From: Rhodococcus sp. KBS0724
GTDB taxonomy: Bacteria; Actinomycetota; Actinomycetes; Mycobacteriales; Mycobacteriaceae
NCBI RefSeq assembly: GCF_005938745.2
Contig: NZ_VCBX02000002.1
Location: 426,909-490,908 of the forward strand
Length of the DNA stretch: 64,000 nucleotides
Reading direction: 5' to 3'
Translations under genes and position numbers: made by a program
The notes under the pieces: generated by a model
The model's input: the letters and a program-made list of their open reading frames with translations, nothing else
Told to the model about the DNA's origin: nothing
The model's database searches: none
Shown: piece after piece, positions 27,362 through 35,803 of the stretch
Numbering within the stretch: position 1 is the first letter of the stretch
How the letters are laid out: every line of letters starts with the position of its first letter

Positions 27362-27793
27362 TACGTAATACAAAAGTCCGGTCTCGTGATCGTCGTTTCG
27401 AGCGTTGATCCGACGTCGTTCTGCAATCCAAGTAGGAGGGCATGGTCCTCGAAATGACTTACTGCACGCCTCGCACATATGTCCTCCTACGCGGTGCACT
27501 TCGTGGGAGGTCTCTGTCTCGCCAAGGCAGTTGAGTTGGGCTTCTTTCCGCGGCAAGAGCGTCGTCAGATGTCGTGGTAGGTGATCGTTGGTGGTTGGTT
27601 CGCTCATAGTAAGCCGCGAGGACCAACCGCCATCGTCGATTGTCAGGCGCTGATGACTTGTCTCGCCGGGTACCTTAAATATGAACTCGGGGAGGATAAT
27701 TCGAATGCCTTCGTAGACACTGGCTTCTGTGCGCAGTAATGGAGCTGCTTGCGTCGGTAGTCCGTTGCCGAAAGCCCTTTCGGTGGGCGCCAC
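27188..27793 (-). CDS. Hypothetical protein, uncertain
   Basis: A minus-strand frame of 201 codons whose GTG start directly abuts the stop of the DUF3883 remnant, as in an operon. The first ~130 residues lie outside other genes and read as plausible protein ('EASVYEGIRIILPEFIFKV', a C-x2-C pair in 'HMCEACSKSF'). The last ~57 codons lie opposite the MazG-like gene, which is odd. It may be a real gene truncated by later rearrangement; the family is not recognised. Confidence 0.3.
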   Translation of the reverse strand: MAPTERAFGNGLPTQAAPLLRTEASVYEGIRIILPEFIFKVPGETSHQRLTIDDGGWSSRLTMSEPTTNDHLPRHLTTLLPRKEAQLNCLGETETSHEVHRVGGHMCEACSKSFRGPCPPTWIAERRRINARNDDHETGLLYYVLRQGMRLDVFARADLQFRVLTARPSTEVDRVPLLVRCEFGAGCVKNVDTDDLGKDYQ

Positions 27794-28087
27794 CTACAAG
27801 TCGACTCGATAGACGAAGCTCTCTGCGTGCTCGAGAACTTCGCTGGCTGGATACACCGCGAGCGTCGGATTCGTCAGAGCTCGAGTCACCACTGCGAGCT
27901 CCCAGTTCTCGTCCTCATGGGCAGAACGGACCTCATTTCTGGTCAGCAGAATAGACGGGGTCGGCCTTGAAACACCCTTGACCTCCACTCGGCGGATGCC
28001 TCCGGAAGCGTGAATGCAGGTAAGGTCCCGGCCGAGGTTGCGTGCGCCGACATCTTCGACGTCATCGGTGCAGCACTTACGAGCTCG
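27794..28087 (-). pseudogene. C-terminal DUF3883 (NO VEIN-type) domain remnant
   Basis: The minus-strand frame contains 'VEDVGARNLGRDLTCIHASG', 'RRVEVKGVSRPTPSILLTRN' and 'AVVTRALTNPTLAVY', the conserved core of DUF3883, a restriction-endonuclease-like domain usually found at the end of large helicase or ATPase defence proteins. Upstream of about 28087 homology is lost and the frame becomes Arg/Ser-rich noise, so only the C-terminal ~95 residues survive. Confidence 0.6.
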
Positions 28088-28262
28088 GATCGACGAACTC
28101 ACCACCGCCAACGAACATCTTCGCCAAGAGAACTCGGCTGTCTCCACTGAACGCGACCAGTACAAACAGCAGACCAGTGTCGCCGAAGGCGATCTCATTG
28201 CGGTGCGAGCCAGCCTTCGTCGAATGATCCGCGACCACACTGACCAGATGGATGCTCAGTGA
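28074..28262 (+). pseudogene. Coiled-coil protein C-terminal remnant
   Basis: The plus-strand frame reads a heptad-rich coil ('LRARIDELTTANEHLRQENS', 'ASLRRMIRDHTDQ') and stops at 28262. It resembles the C-terminal coils of transposition- or partition-associated proteins (DUF6262/KfrA-like). The N-terminal part is missing, and its left edge coincides with the right edge of the DUF3883 remnant, so a recombination junction lies near 28080. Confidence 0.45.
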
Positions 28263-28510
28263 ACAGTCGCCAGAACGGGTGAAACCGAGTTCACAGGACC
28301 GTCCCACCAGGGTCTCTCGACACAAACAGCGATTCCAGCGGTGAGTCCAGCCATGTCTCTGATCTCAACTCACTGCGAATACTTTGCCTATTTCGGTACC
28401 GTTGGACTCCACGCACAAACCGAATCACGCCATCGAATAGAGCAGTTCAGAGGACGATGATATAGGTTCGAGAAATTCGTCCTCAACTACAACACGGAGG
28501 GAGCCAGACG

Positions 28511-29659
28511 ATGGCAGTGGCATACGCGCCCATCACAGGCTCCGTTCTGGAGTGGGCGATCCGCGATGCTGGGGTGTCTGCCGGTGAGCTAGCCGACCGA
28601 GTGGAAGCCACCGAGGCGCAGCTACGGGGGTGGATGTACGAAGATTCACAGCCTTCGACAAAACAACTCAAGAACCTAGCCAAAGCACTGTCGCGCCCTG
28701 AATCATTCTTCTTCCTGGAAGGTCCACCAAAAAAGCAACCCACTCCAGCGGAATTTCGACACTTCGCGGGGTCGAACGGTCGGCCGGGCCCTCAAACTCT
28801 TGAGGGAATCAAACTCGCCCGACGCGTCCAAAAAACCCACGCTTGGATTCGACAAAGAGGTAACGAGGATCCTATTTCACTTCCCGAGATTAACGCTTCT
28901 CAGGACGTAGAAATCGCTGCCGGAATCATTCAAGTATGGCTTGATTGGTCTACAAGTGCCCAAACTGGAGGCACAGAAGCTGCGACTGCAAAAGAATTTC
29001 GCAACGCGCTTCAAGCCAAAGGAATTCTAGCGCTTAACCTCACTCTAGATGAGAATGCCACTAGGGGATTTAGTCTTCATCACTCCTACGCGCCCCTAGT
29101 TGCTGCAAATACGCGCGACCCTCATCCAGCACGTCTTTTTTCCTACGCGCATGAACTAGTTCATCTATGCCTAGGTGAAGATGCCGTGTGCGGAACAAAC
29201 GGATCGCAAAAAGGGATCGAGAGGTTTTGCAACCGTGTCGCTGCGGCACTTTTGATGCCGAAACGTGCCTTTGTCGAGTACAAAAACTTGAAATTCGGAT
29301 CCGTAATAGTATCCGAAATCAAGCAAGTAACTACGATCAAGAATCATTTTCGGGTAAGCATGAGGGCGGCATCTATACGGCTTGAAGGACTCGGATTAGC
29401 CAGTAGAAGCCTATATAGTCTAGTGGATAACACAGCTACCGTAGATAAGAAAAGTTCAGGCGGGCGCTACACGCCGGGGCAGGAACGTACTAGGCCAGTC
29501 ATCAGGGTCGACCAGTACGGTCACGAGTTCATTAACAACCTATTCGGAGCCGAAAAAAAGGGGTTACTTCGGCGCCGACAGATTTCCGAACTTCTTAGCG
29601 TTTCCGAAAAAGAACTAAATCACGTGCAGCAACTTTCGTCCGCAGGCGTTGACGCGTGA
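28511..29659 (+). CDS. XRE-type regulator with ImmA/IrrE metallopeptidase domain
   Basis: A 382-residue protein. Residues 1-70 form a helix-turn-helix of the Cro/XRE kind ('ELADRVEATEAQLRGWMYED'), and the centre is an ImmA/IrrE (DUF955) zinc peptidase with HELVH (214-218) in 'YAHELVHLCLGE'. It overlaps the PIN-domain gene by 4 bases (GTGA). Such HTH-peptidase proteins act as antitoxins or regulators for a following toxin, or cleave a repressor on stress. The block 28511-31005 is visibly more AT-rich, with ATA, CTA, TTA and AGA codons, indicating separate origin. ATG at 28511 has GGAGG upstream (CACGGAGGGAG). Confidence 0.9.
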   Translation: MAVAYAPITGSVLEWAIRDAGVSAGELADRVEATEAQLRGWMYEDSQPSTKQLKNLAKALSRPESFFFLEGPPKKQPTPAEFRHFAGSNGRPGPQTLEGIKLARRVQKTHAWIRQRGNEDPISLPEINASQDVEIAAGIIQVWLDWSTSAQTGGTEAATAKEFRNALQAKGILALNLTLDENATRGFSLHHSYAPLVAANTRDPHPARLFSYAHELVHLCLGEDAVCGTNGSQKGIERFCNRVAAALLMPKRAFVEYKNLKFGSVIVSEIKQVTTIKNHFRVSMRAASIRLEGLGLASRSLYSLVDNTATVDKKSSGGRYTPGQERTRPVIRVDQYGHEFINNLFGAEKKGLLRRRQISELLSVSEKELNHVQQLSSAGVDA

Positions 29660-30162
29660 CAACTTTCATAATTGCAGATGCAAGCGCACTCCAAATGATG
29701 CCAACTCTCACGACGGCAGAGAAAGAATTTAGTCTGTTGGAGGAAATGACCATTAAGGTAGAGACGTCCGCCTTATGCTTTCCGCGCGAAGTAGCCGTTG
29801 ATCTGGGAGTTACTGCCAGGGGTGAACAAGTAGCCGGATGGGCTGCAGGTTTGGGAAGAGCCGCACTAACACCATTTCGAGCCGATATAAAGTACATGCG
29901 CCCACTGATGGCGCATGTCAAATCATGCGGATTCGAAGACGGTTTTGATACCATTTCCGGCAATGAGCCCAGTATCGCAAATGTGGGACGCTTGGCATGT
30001 CAGTATGCCGCTGAGGATCGAAATTTTGCGATTGCTTCGGAAGATCTCGGCGAGGGACCCTTATCCCCGACGATGGAGCAGCTATGCGATGCTGCGTCTT
30101 GGACCCTCATCAGCGCTCGTGATGCATTTTATCGACTCGGACTTGAAGACTACCTCTCATAA
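29656..30162 (+). CDS. PIN-like (DUF4411-type) putative toxin
   Basis: A 168-residue protein, GTG start overlapping the stop of the HTH-ImmA/IrrE gene. It begins 'TTFIIADASAL', with the first acidic residue of a PIN RNase (Asp8), and has later acidic residues ('SIANVGRLACQYAAEDRNF' and 'ASEDLGEG') in the spacing expected for the PIN active site. DUF4411 proteins typically pair with XRE-ImmA/IrrE partners as toxin-antitoxin-like modules; it would cut RNA. Its end overlaps by 6 bases, tail to tail, the DUF6602 gene on the other strand. Confidence 0.7.
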   Translation: MTTFIIADASALQMMPTLTTAEKEFSLLEEMTIKVETSALCFPREVAVDLGVTARGEQVAGWAAGLGRAALTPFRADIKYMRPLMAHVKSCGFEDGFDTISGNEPSIANVGRLACQYAAEDRNFAIASEDLGEGPLSPTMEQLCDAASWTLISARDAFYRLGLEDYLS

Positions 30163-31005
30163 GGTTTTAATCTCCCGGCCAACATCCGTCAGATAGTGTG
30201 AAAATACTGACCGGCTGCCCCGGACGGACAGCAAGTTTAGCATTGACTCGCAAAACAGAAGAAGCGCACGGGACGGCTCACATACAAAATCTGTTCCCGA
30301 AATATCTACAATTGGATACTGGTTGCCGTCATGCAAAATATCGGAAGCGGCTGGATCTCCATCCTCGGGGGGTTCCATGTATGAACCAGAAATCCTGTCC
30401 TTACCTTCTCGATTATGTAGAGGCGTCACGCCTACGATGTAGTCTTTCGATTCATCCGGGGACCCTGGCGCGAATTCCAATTTAGATGCGAACATGCCGA
30501 GTTGCAAAATGCATGCGAAATCCAATCGATCTTCTACACTTCCAGATTGCAAATGTTTAGCGATTGTTGCGGCCGTCTGAGATGCCTGATATCCGACAAA
30601 TGCGAAGGATGGATGCGCACCACGAGAATTAAGCCTGAGGATACTCTTCCTTTTTGCTACCGCATCTTCGATCTCGCCCTTATCGGCTGTGGTCTTCACT
30701 TCTATACACAAGCGAACATTTTCAACCGGGAATAGAACCTGATTTGTCTGAGCCATTATAGCGGGCTCTTCGGAGGCGTCATACACGACGATATCCATCT
30801 GTTTCGAGTAATTGCCATGGGAATCGATGAGTAGTCCCGATCCTACTCCATACTTTGGAGGTATTAGCCGCTCCAATACACGAGCGAGAGAAAGCTCATT
30901 CTCCCGGCCCTTTTCTCCCTGATGATCGATCAGCCGATTGAACGTTTCTACCTCCGCTTGAAGCCTGCGAAGCACGCCGGACCAGTACTCTTCTAAGATT
31001 TCCAT
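30157..31005 (-). CDS. DUF6602-type PD-(D/E)xK nuclease-like protein
   Basis: About 282 residues from the ATG at 31005 (an upstream ATG at 31068 adds 21 residues). The N-terminal half has 'EKGRENELSLARVLERLIPP' (Glu36), 'YSKQMDIVVYD' (Asp71) and 'LCIEVKTT' (Glu102, Lys104), a clear PD-(D/E)xK metal site. Proteins of this type (DUF6602) are scattered in defence islands; substrate and partner are not known. It is convergent with the PIN gene and shares its AT-rich composition, so the three genes 28511-31005 may have been acquired together. Confidence 0.75.
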   Translation of the reverse strand: MEILEEYWSGVLRRLQAEVETFNRLIDHQGEKGRENELSLARVLERLIPPKYGVGSGLLIDSHGNYSKQMDIVVYDASEEPAIMAQTNQVLFPVENVRLCIEVKTTADKGEIEDAVAKRKSILRLNSRGAHPSFAFVGYQASQTAATIAKHLQSGSVEDRLDFACILQLGMFASKLEFAPGSPDESKDYIVGVTPLHNREGKDRISGSYMEPPEDGDPAASDILHDGNQYPIVDISGTDFVCEPSRALLLFCESMLNLLSVRGSRSVFSHYLTDVGREIKTL

Positions 31006-31277
31006 TGGTAAACCATGACATACCCTCCGTATGACATCGCAATAGGCATTGATGATGCTTCCAGCCAACCTCAGCTCAGCTTGGCTGTGCGAATTGCACG
31101 GATGGACATATTAGTTGACGCCAGGATCATCCTGGGCCCACAATGCAGCCCGAACCAGCCACCCGTCCGGACAATGTGCCTTACGCGCCTGAGCATTGAC
31201 TACTTGAAGGATTCGGCGATCGTCCCTGATCGCCCCACCCATCATGTCAACCAGAACATCGGAACATGGAGATAACA

Positions 31278-31439
31278 ATGGACTACACCACATGCGCGGC
31301 GTTCAATTGCGGTCGCCCTGACGTGGTGTTCATGGTCCACGACCCCGGCGGTGGACTCGCGCCATCAGGGTGGTCCGGTCGCTACGTCAACTCGTACGAC
31401 GACGGAATTGACGCCGTCCACTCCCGATTGGGACTGTGA
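31278..31439 (+). pseudogene. Third remnant of the GNAT-like 3' end
   Basis: From ATG 31278 the frame reads 'NCGRPDVVFMVHDPGGG', then 'YVNSYDDGIDAVHSRL', clearly related to the last ~45 residues encoded at 7860-7995 but more diverged than the copy at 18003. The front part is missing. It lies between the toxin/nuclease block and the TrlF-like gene. Confidence 0.7.
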
Positions 31440-31549
31440 GTGACTGAAGGCTGGCCAAGCTGAATTTGGCACCACGGCCCACTTCGGCCGGGCGGCACTG
31501 CGCGGTCGGTGACGCTGGCTACATCGACCTGGTCGCTATACTTGGTTGA

Positions 31550-31808
31550 GTTCGTTAGTTCAGGGGATCAGTGGAACTGTACCGGTGGTGTGATCTGGTT
31601 TGGGCGCTGATGGTCCTTGCTCTCGTGCGTCTGCTCAGTGTCTGGCCCGGAAGGGTGGAGAAGCTGGTTGGCAATCGGCCGAGGAAGGCGTCGCTTATGC
31701 GGTATTTAATTCGAACCCCTGTCGTCTATACACGTTCATTGGTGGAAACGACCTGGGCGTGCGGGGCAAGTCTTTTGGTTGTCTACTGCACCACCTGAGC
31801 TAACGAAC
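31550..31808. repeat. 259-bp element with 15-bp terminal inverted repeats
   Basis: GTTCGTTAGTTCAGG at 31550-31564 is the reverse complement of CCTGAGCTAACGAAC at 31794-31808 except for one base, which would pair as G-U in RNA. The interior has no convincing gene; a 75-codon frame from 31571 has no known family. It could be a non-autonomous mobile element (MITE-like) or a structured RNA closed by a long helix. No target-site duplication is evident. Confidence 0.5.
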
Positions 31809-31824
31809 ACGGCTGTCCAACCGC

Positions 31825-31857
31825 CCCCTCCCGAGGTTGTGCCAGAAACGGGAGGGG
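31825..31857. terminator. Hairpin CCCCTCCCG / CGGGAGGGG
   Basis: A 9-bp perfect GC stem with a 15-base loop. It lies 78 bases past the stop of the minus-strand TrlF-like gene and 17 bases past the inverted-repeat element, so it may end transcription from either side. Confidence 0.5.
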
Positions 31858-31934
31858 CGCGTCGTTCGCCGCAGGTCATTAGCACCCCGTGTGCTCATGA
31901 CCGCAGCTGTCCGTATGAATTAAGAGGCGCCCGA

Positions 31935-34900
31935 CTACACGACGTCCTTACCGACAACGTCTGTGTACTTAACATTTCTACTGAGAAACGCTGCGCGGGT
32001 GCCCTCAAGCACATCGATCGCTGACTGGCCGATATTTAGTTCAGCCAGTGATCCAGCTCGGTAGCCGAAGCTGCCTTCGAATGCGGCCACAATAATCTGG
32101 TCTGCATCACCGACGACAGCAAAATTCGGGTTGTGAGTGACGGCAATGACTTGCCGCCGCCGTACGGCTTCTTGAAGGGCAGGAACGAGCACGTTTCGAA
32201 CGGTCTGGTTGTCGAGGTTTTCCTCCGGCTGGTCAAGCAAGAGTGGACGTTCCGACTTATCGACCAACAAATAGAACAACAGCAAAACCAAGCCTCGCTG
32301 GCCAGGTGATAGCTCTGACAATTCCTTGCCAGATGCACGAATGACGTACTGGCTGTTAAGCCAGTCAAGGCTATAGATCGTAGACAGAAGATCCGCTGCC
32401 GAATGTCCGCTTCGCATGATGATGTCAAGAGAACGCGTGTCGCCGTCGATCTTTCCACCTTCCCGTCCCAGCTGATCCACCATCGTGTCCAGGGCAGCAA
32501 GCAAACTCTCAGCGTCGTCAAGATCTACGCCGCGCATGATCTGTTCGTCGCGGTCTTGTCGACTCATGTCATGGAATTGACCAAGCCTTTGACGGTTGAC
32601 CATGCTGGACCAACTGTCAGCGAATTCTCGGACTCGGAACTCGACATCGAAGGCTAACTGCACGCTCTTTGCTAGATCATTGGATTCCACGAAGTGCGTT
32701 GCTGGCTCGTATGCAGCACGCTGCAGATCCTTGATGGAGGACAGTGCCTTATGTACTTCATGGGATGAGCTGCGCAAGCCCAACTCCTCGGCCGCGATAG
32801 CGGCCGGGATCTCGCGGAGCTCTAGTAGCAGTGCTTCGATTCCCCGAAGGCTCTCTCGCTCCGCAGGTGTACCTCGAAGGCCCTCAGCCTGCGCCCGAAG
32901 ATCAGACTGGTGTGTCATCATCGCCAGTGTCTCCTCATTTAGAGATAGGAGCAATTCTTGCTGTTCTTTGAGATGGCGGGAGGCAACAACGAGTTGGTTA
33001 TCGAGTCCACCGGATTCGGTTCGCGACTGTTCAATGCCGGCTTGCTCGCGAAGCGATTCACTAATCCAAGCATCGACGGCAGGTTCCTCGAAGCTGTATT
33101 TCAACAATGAGTCAGGGGCGAGACCGACCTTTTGGGCTAGATCTTCTGCAACTGCTTGAGCATCGTTGATCAGCGCGCGTAAACGTTTTCGAAGAGAATT
33201 CGCCTCATCAATTTTGCTGGTTATTGCTTCTTGACGTTGCCTCATGCTATCTATGGCATCTGTAGCTACCTGTGAGCTGTCCTGTGCGCTATGGAGTTCT
33301 GCTGCCTGAGTCTGCGATTCCGCCGTACCGCCGGAATCGATCTCCACCCTGATTGATTGCAGCTTCGACTCTATTTCGGTCAGACGTTCCGTTAGGGACT
33401 TTTCGCGAGCCGGAAGATCCAGTGCTTCGAGTTCTGCTCGGCGCCGATTCAGCGCCGAGAGCGCCTCTGCTGCTGCTACGATTTTGGCGCGTTCTTTTTG
33501 TAATGTAGTTTGCTGTTCCACACCTTGGCTCTGCAGTAGCTGCTTGAGGTTCGTTACCGCACCGCGAGTTTCGTCGTCAATGTGCCTGAAGACGACTCTC
33601 TCGATCTCGGCTTCAAACTCTTGCCTGGTCTGGCTGTTTGGATCTGCTGACCACACTTTCTCGATAAGTGACTGAGGCAAGTAGTCGACGCGGATCGGAG
33701 AGCCGTGAGAAAAGGGATCGTTCAGGCCGACGACGTTGTTCGAGGAGTCTACCCACTTGACCTCTACTTCATACTGGCTCGCGGTACTTGCCATTGCTCG
33801 GAATCGTTGGCCATTGAGGAACGAGAAATCCTCCTGTCGGTCACTGTTTGCTGCGAGAGCAATGCTGTCCAGTAGGGCCGATTTCCCCTGGCCCTTGTTG
33901 CCGATCACCACTACGAAACCCGGATTCAGTGGAGTGGTCGACGAGAACAATGGATTGGATGGCCCACTATCGATAGGGCGGAGGGTCACATCAGTGATCA
34001 CTGATCGCGGGGACTGCGCGAGGCGAGTTAAGACGACGGGACGTTCAGTGACTGTGATTCGCTGGTCATACTCCTGAAGCGCCTGTCGGAGACCCTTAAA
34101 CGTCGGGTCAGCGTTCACCCAGATAAAGCACTGGCCCAACCGATTGGGTGAGTCAGAGTCCGACCATGTATGGGCATCGCTGCAATCCAACAGGGTGTGC
34201 CGCACCTTAGCAGCCTTGAGGGAGGCTAACGACTTATCGAACGACTCTCTCGTCTTCGCAGCAGTAAAGACCGCGTGGACGCTGTTGACGAGGGTTTTCT
34301 TGTGTGCAATTGAAGCTGCGTTCCATTTGATGTTCTCCCATTCGATCTTGCCGAGCGCAAGGATCACATGTTCACGGAGATATGTGTTGCCCTGAACCCC
34401 CTGGACCACACCGTCAAAAGAAACGTTGAGGTTGTTGAACCCGATTTCCAAGTCGGTCTTGTTTGCGAATTCCGCCCTCTTCTCTTCAGGGGTCGATTCG
34501 ACGATTCTTCGTCCCAAACGTTCCATGGACGCTCTTGTAGGAACTTCATTCCACTCGGCAAGGGCATCGTCAGGAGTGAGTCGGTATTGCGCGCGGAGTA
34601 TCGATTTAATTTGCCCCTCAAGGTCGTCGACCGGCTGGGACGGGTCGAGGATCAAATGAAGGTTCAGTCGCTTCAGTGCACCTTCACTGCCGCTGAACGT
34701 GTCACACCGGACCTCGACGACAGGGAAAATCTCGTCAATATTGGAAAGTCGACCCTCCTGCTTCGCTGCCCGTACTTTGCGGTATCCGTCAAGGAACCAG
34801 TAGTCGTTTATCCCAAGAACGCGAATGTCCGACGGGAGAGCCTCCAACTCATCGATGAATCTAGGCCATCGGTCGTCGGCCTGATCCTATAATGCTGCAC

Positions 34901-34969
34901 AATCGAATCGGGACTATGGACGTGGAGGTCCCACATCCTCCACTCGGACCCACGCGGATAGGTTTTCAA
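31935..34969 (-). pseudogene. TrlF-type PHP-domain/SMC-like ATPase, disrupted by one frameshift
   Basis: The long minus-strand frame (34847-31935) encodes 'VLGINDYWFLDGYRKV' (PHP domain), Walker A GNKGQGKS in 'VVVIGNKGQGKSALLDS', a long coiled-coil middle, the ABC-type 'ELSPGQRG' and Walker B 'LLLDQPEENLDNQT': a PHP phosphoesterase joined to an SMC/Rad50-like ATPase. The first 40 codons are in another frame: TTG at 34969, with AGGGAGG 8 bases upstream, reads 'WRMWDLHVHSPDSIVQHY' with the metal-binding HxH motif. Joining the two needs one extra base near 34886-34891, after which 'DQADDRWPRFIDELE' continues smoothly. So it is either a one-base-deleted gene or a sequencing error. Similar proteins are proposed defence factors; the substrate is unknown. 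Confidence 0.75.
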
Positions 34970-35057
34970 GTTAAATTCCTCCCTGGCGAATGCGGACTTA
35001 TGAGACCTTAGATGTTCAGGTCAACTAGGAGGTGAATCGACTACCCTGTTCATCCAT

Positions 35058-35318
35058 TTGGACTGCCCGCCGCATGCGGATCTAATTCCTCGCAATGTCA
35101 GGCAAGATAGGGCGACACTTGAGTCAGAATCGGCCAAGGCGCATGTGTCTGAAAAAGACGAGAGCTTTCCTCCTCGCGAAAATTATGAGGAAATTGGCGA
35201 CGCTGTCCGATGTCCGCCGATACGCACGTATTCGTTGGAGGGACGGGACTTGCCCATCGACTCCTCGACGAACGCAATGAAACTCCGATCCGCTTGGCGG
35301 AGCGAGTCGTATCGGTGA
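35058..35318 (+). pseudogene. Possible C-terminal fragment of an unidentified gene
   Basis: The frame ending at 35318 contains protein-like sequence in its last ~45 codons ('AVRCPPIRTYSLEGRDLP', 'NAMKLRSAWRSESYR'), while its front is irregular. It lies in the 530-base gap between the TrlF-like gene and the HTH gene. It may be the 3' end of a gene removed by rearrangement, or chance. Confidence 0.25.
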
Positions 35319-35499
35319 TGTCCAATGTCGGGCGCTAACTGCGGTATCGGCGGGGTGGTCGTGATTATCAGAACTGTTTCTCTGTTCGAGGCCGTGTCCT
35401 GATGCATCAACTATGCCTGCCACTTCACATGGCGGTCCCAGTGCGGAATGTCGGTATCCAATGCAAACAGCAGTTGGCCTACAGTTGTACCCTTCTCGT

Positions 35500-35703
35500 A
35501 TGGATCAGGTCGTTAAGGCGCTCGCCGAACAGCGCCGCGCGGAGCAGCGACTACAGGCGACACGCGATGCCCTTCATGAGGCCATCAGAGCTGCGCTCGG
35601 AAGTGGTGAGAAGCAAGTGGATCTTGTCCGGCGGACGGGGTACTCGCGCGAGTATATCCGGCGGATCGCACGCGAAATACCGCTTCTCGGGGACGACAGC
35701 TGA
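35500..35703 (+). CDS. Small helix-turn-helix protein, putative controller of the Hma-type operon
   Basis: A 67-residue protein (ATG at 35500). The N-terminal half is a charged helix ('ALAEQRRAEQRLQATRDAL') and the C-terminal half a helix-turn-helix ('VDLVRRTGYSREYIRRIA'). It sits 100 bases upstream of the 35804-46285 operon in the same orientation. Small HTH proteins in this position often repress restriction-type operons, so a control role is likely but inferred. Confidence 0.65.
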   Translation: MDQVVKALAEQRRAEQRLQATRDALHEAIRAALGSGEKQVDLVRRTGYSREYIRRIAREIPLLGDDS

Positions 35704-35803
35704 ACGTGTTATGCCGAAACACCGGTAAGCGCCGAACGGCACTTACCGGCAGACGACGTCCACAAAACTTGATCAAACCGAGCTAATGAACGAGGGGCAG
35801 TAG

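Noticed and set aside
31111..31293. Minus-strand ORF upstream of the DUF6602 gene
   Set aside because: Short, no recognisable motif, overlaps the start of the GNAT-like remnant; could be debris but not supportable.
31700..31730. String resembling a tRNA T-loop (TTCGAAC) next to D-arm-like sequence
   Set aside because: The flanking bases do not form a T-stem, and no acceptor or anticodon arm can be drawn, so it is not a tRNA gene.
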